Positions 4,804 to 6,011 of a stretch of 6,011 bases of DNA are shown piece by piece. The position numbers and the translations under genes are program-made. The DNA is taken from positions 1 through 6,011 of the forward strand of contig DQGU01000073.1 in NCBI GenBank assembly GCA_003524565.1. The letters are read 5' to 3'. The number at the start of each line of letters is the position of its first letter. Position 1 is the first letter of the stretch. The notes under the pieces were generated by a model, which saw only the letters and a list, made by a program, of their open reading frames with translations, did not search any database and was not told the origin of the DNA. Source of the stretch: Rhodospirillaceae bacterium (GTDB taxonomy: Bacteria; Pseudomonadota; Alphaproteobacteria; Micavibrionales; UBA2020).

Positions 4804-6011
4804 TTAGACCAGACGCGATTTTTCAACCGCCGCCTTGATAAATGATGTGAACAGCGGGTGCGGTTCGAACGGTTTTGATTTCAGTTCGGGGTGGAACTGC
4901 ACGCCGACAAACCACGGATGGTCTTTAATTTCGACGATTTCCGGCAGCTTGCCGTCTGGCGACATGCCGGAGAAAACAAGCCCCGCGCCTTCCAGCTGCT
5001 GTTTGTAGGTCGTGTTGACTTCGTAGCGGTGGCGGTGGCGTTCGGAAATTTCGGACGCGCCGTAAATCTCCGCCACGCGCGAACCCGCCGCCAGCTTGGC
5101 CGGATAGGCGCCAAGGCGCATGGTGCCGCCCATGTTGCCCGCTTCGTTGCGGCGTTCTGTTTCGCCTTCTTTGTTCCATTCGGTCATCAGCCCGACGACA
5201 GGGTTTCCGCATTTGCCAAACTCGGTCGAACCCGCATCGTTCAGCCCCGCACGGTTGCGCGCGGTTTCAATGACGGCCATTTGCATGCCAAGGCAGATAC
5301 CAAAATAAGGAATATTGCGTTCGCGCGCGAATTGCACGGCGCGGATTTTGCCTTCGGTTCCCCGCTCGCCAAAACCGCCCGGCACCAGAATGCCATGCAC
5401 GTTTTCAAGCAAATGCAGGTTGTCGTCTTTTTCAAAAATCTCGGCATTCAGCCATGACAGGTTTACTTTGACGTTATTGGCAAAGCCGCCATGCGTCAGC
5501 GCCTCCGACAATGATTTGTAGCTGTCGAGCAGCGAGGTGTATTTGCCCACAACGCCGATGGTGACTTCACCTTCCGGATGCTGGATTTTGTGAAGTATCT
5601 CCATCCACTTCGACAGGTCGGGCGCGGGCGCGCTCAAATCGAAATATTTCAATACCTGTTCATCCAGTCCCTCGCCGTGATAGCTGACGGGCACCTGATA
5701 AATGCTCGGCACGTCAAGCGCGGGAATAACACGCTCCGGCAGGATGTTGCAGAACAGCGCGATTTTGCGGCGCTCTTCTTTCGGAATTTCGCGGTCGGCG
5801 CGGATGAGCAAAATCGACGGCTGGATACCGACAGACAAAAGCTCTTTCACCGAGTGCTGGGTCGGTTTGGTTTTCAGCTCCCCCGCCGTTTTGATATAGG
5901 GCATCAGGGTGACATGAATGAACAGCGCGTTTTTAAGGCCGACTTCGTTGCCGAACTGGCGGATGGCTTCGAGGAACGGCAAGCTTTCGATATCGCCCAC
6001 CGTGCCGCCGA
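4804..6011 (-). CDS. pyrG: CTP synthase, C-terminal three quarters (5' end outside window)
   Basis: PyrG makes CTP from UTP, ATP and glutamine in the cytoplasm, the last step of pyrimidine nucleotide synthesis. The frame is open to the right edge and reads (I/V)GGTMGDIESLPFLEAIRQF. In CTP synthases this is an internal motif (about residues 141-160 of the 545-residue E. coli enzyme). The ATG at 6000 is therefore an internal Met, where Val is usual, and about 140 residues are missing, including the P-loop. Counted from that Met, residues 1-125 complete the synthetase domain. The class I glutamine amidotransferase domain runs from about 146 to 395, with PGGFGERG (207-214), nucleophile C236 in FGICLGMQ, RHRHRYEVN (321-329), and H370 and E372 in VQFHPEL. 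All parts of the visible portion are intact and it ends normally (EKSRLV). It lies 2 bases upstream of the DUF1287 gene, so the two are probably cotranscribed. Confidence 0.99.
   Translation of the reverse strand, partial: GGTVGDIESLPFLEAIRQFGNEVGLKNALFIHVTLMPYIKTAGELKTKPTQHSVKELLSVGIQPSILLIRADREIPKEERRKIALFCNILPERVIPALDVPSIYQVPVSYHGEGLDEQVLKYFDLSAPAPDLSKWMEILHKIQHPEGEVTIGVVGKYTSLLDSYKSLSEALTHGGFANNVKVNLSWLNAEIFEKDDNLHLLENVHGILVPGGFGERGTEGKIRAVQFARERNIPYFGICLGMQMAVIETARNRAGLNDAGSTEFGKCGNPVVGLMTEWNKEGETERRNEAGNMGGTMRLGAYPAKLAAGSRVAEIYGASEISERHRHRYEVNTTYKQQLEGAGLVFSGMSPDGKLPEIVEIKDHPWFVGVQFHPELKSKPFEPHPLFTSFIKAAVEKSRLV

Noticed and set aside
4891..5457. Plus-strand open frame of 188 codons opposite pyrG
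   Set aside because: Shadow of a certain coding region; no motifs or ribosome site.
6000..6011. ATG at 6000 as the start of pyrG
   Set aside because: The upstream codons still encode the conserved GGT of the EVGGTVGDIES motif, so this Met is internal and the gene is cut by the window edge.

Overview
The window looks like ordinary chromosome of an alphaproteobacterium: moderate-to-high GC, Shine-Dalgarno-led starts, and enolase, soluble pyrophosphatase and CTP synthase in their bacterial forms. The exact lineage cannot be read from the sequence. There are seven protein genes. Three are confident core enzymes (eno, ppa, pyrG), one belongs to a recognisable family of unknown function (DUF1287), one is a degenerate acyl-carrier-protein-like membrane protein, and two are unrecognised envelope-type proteins. 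I see no rRNA, tRNA, CRISPR array or mobile element.

Layout, left to right. Positions 2-481 (+) hold the 3' part of a glycine-rich hydrophobic protein gene that enters from outside the window. Its stop codon abuts the stop of a convergent gene (482-1264, -) for an exported protein with an Ala/Pro-rich tail. A 164-base divergent region (1265-1428) carries promoter-like elements for both directions and a perfect 7-bp hairpin. Then eno (1429-2766, +) ends at a strong intrinsic terminator (2792-2830). ppa (2890-3462, +) and the ACP-like membrane protein gene (3473-4171, +) are 10 bases apart and probably one operon, closed by a weak terminator-like hairpin at 4186-4212. From the other side, pyrG (4804 to beyond 6011, -) reads into a DUF1287 gene (4211-4801, -) after a 2-base gap and converges on the ppa operon.

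Functionally the core genes cover glycolysis (enolase), removal of pyrophosphate from biosynthetic reactions (Ppa) and CTP synthesis (PyrG). No dedicated pathway links all seven genes.

The most unusual items are these. First, the protein at 3473-4171: its N-terminus aligns without gaps to helices II-IV of acyl carrier protein but has Asp where the phosphopantetheine serine should be. It also holds an imperfect internal repeat interrupted by a probable transmembrane hairpin. Second, a nine-A run sits at exactly the place where Ppa normally ends, so that one A fewer would give a protein of canonical 176-residue length instead of one with a proline-rich tail. I found no convincing new defence, mobile or RNA system here.
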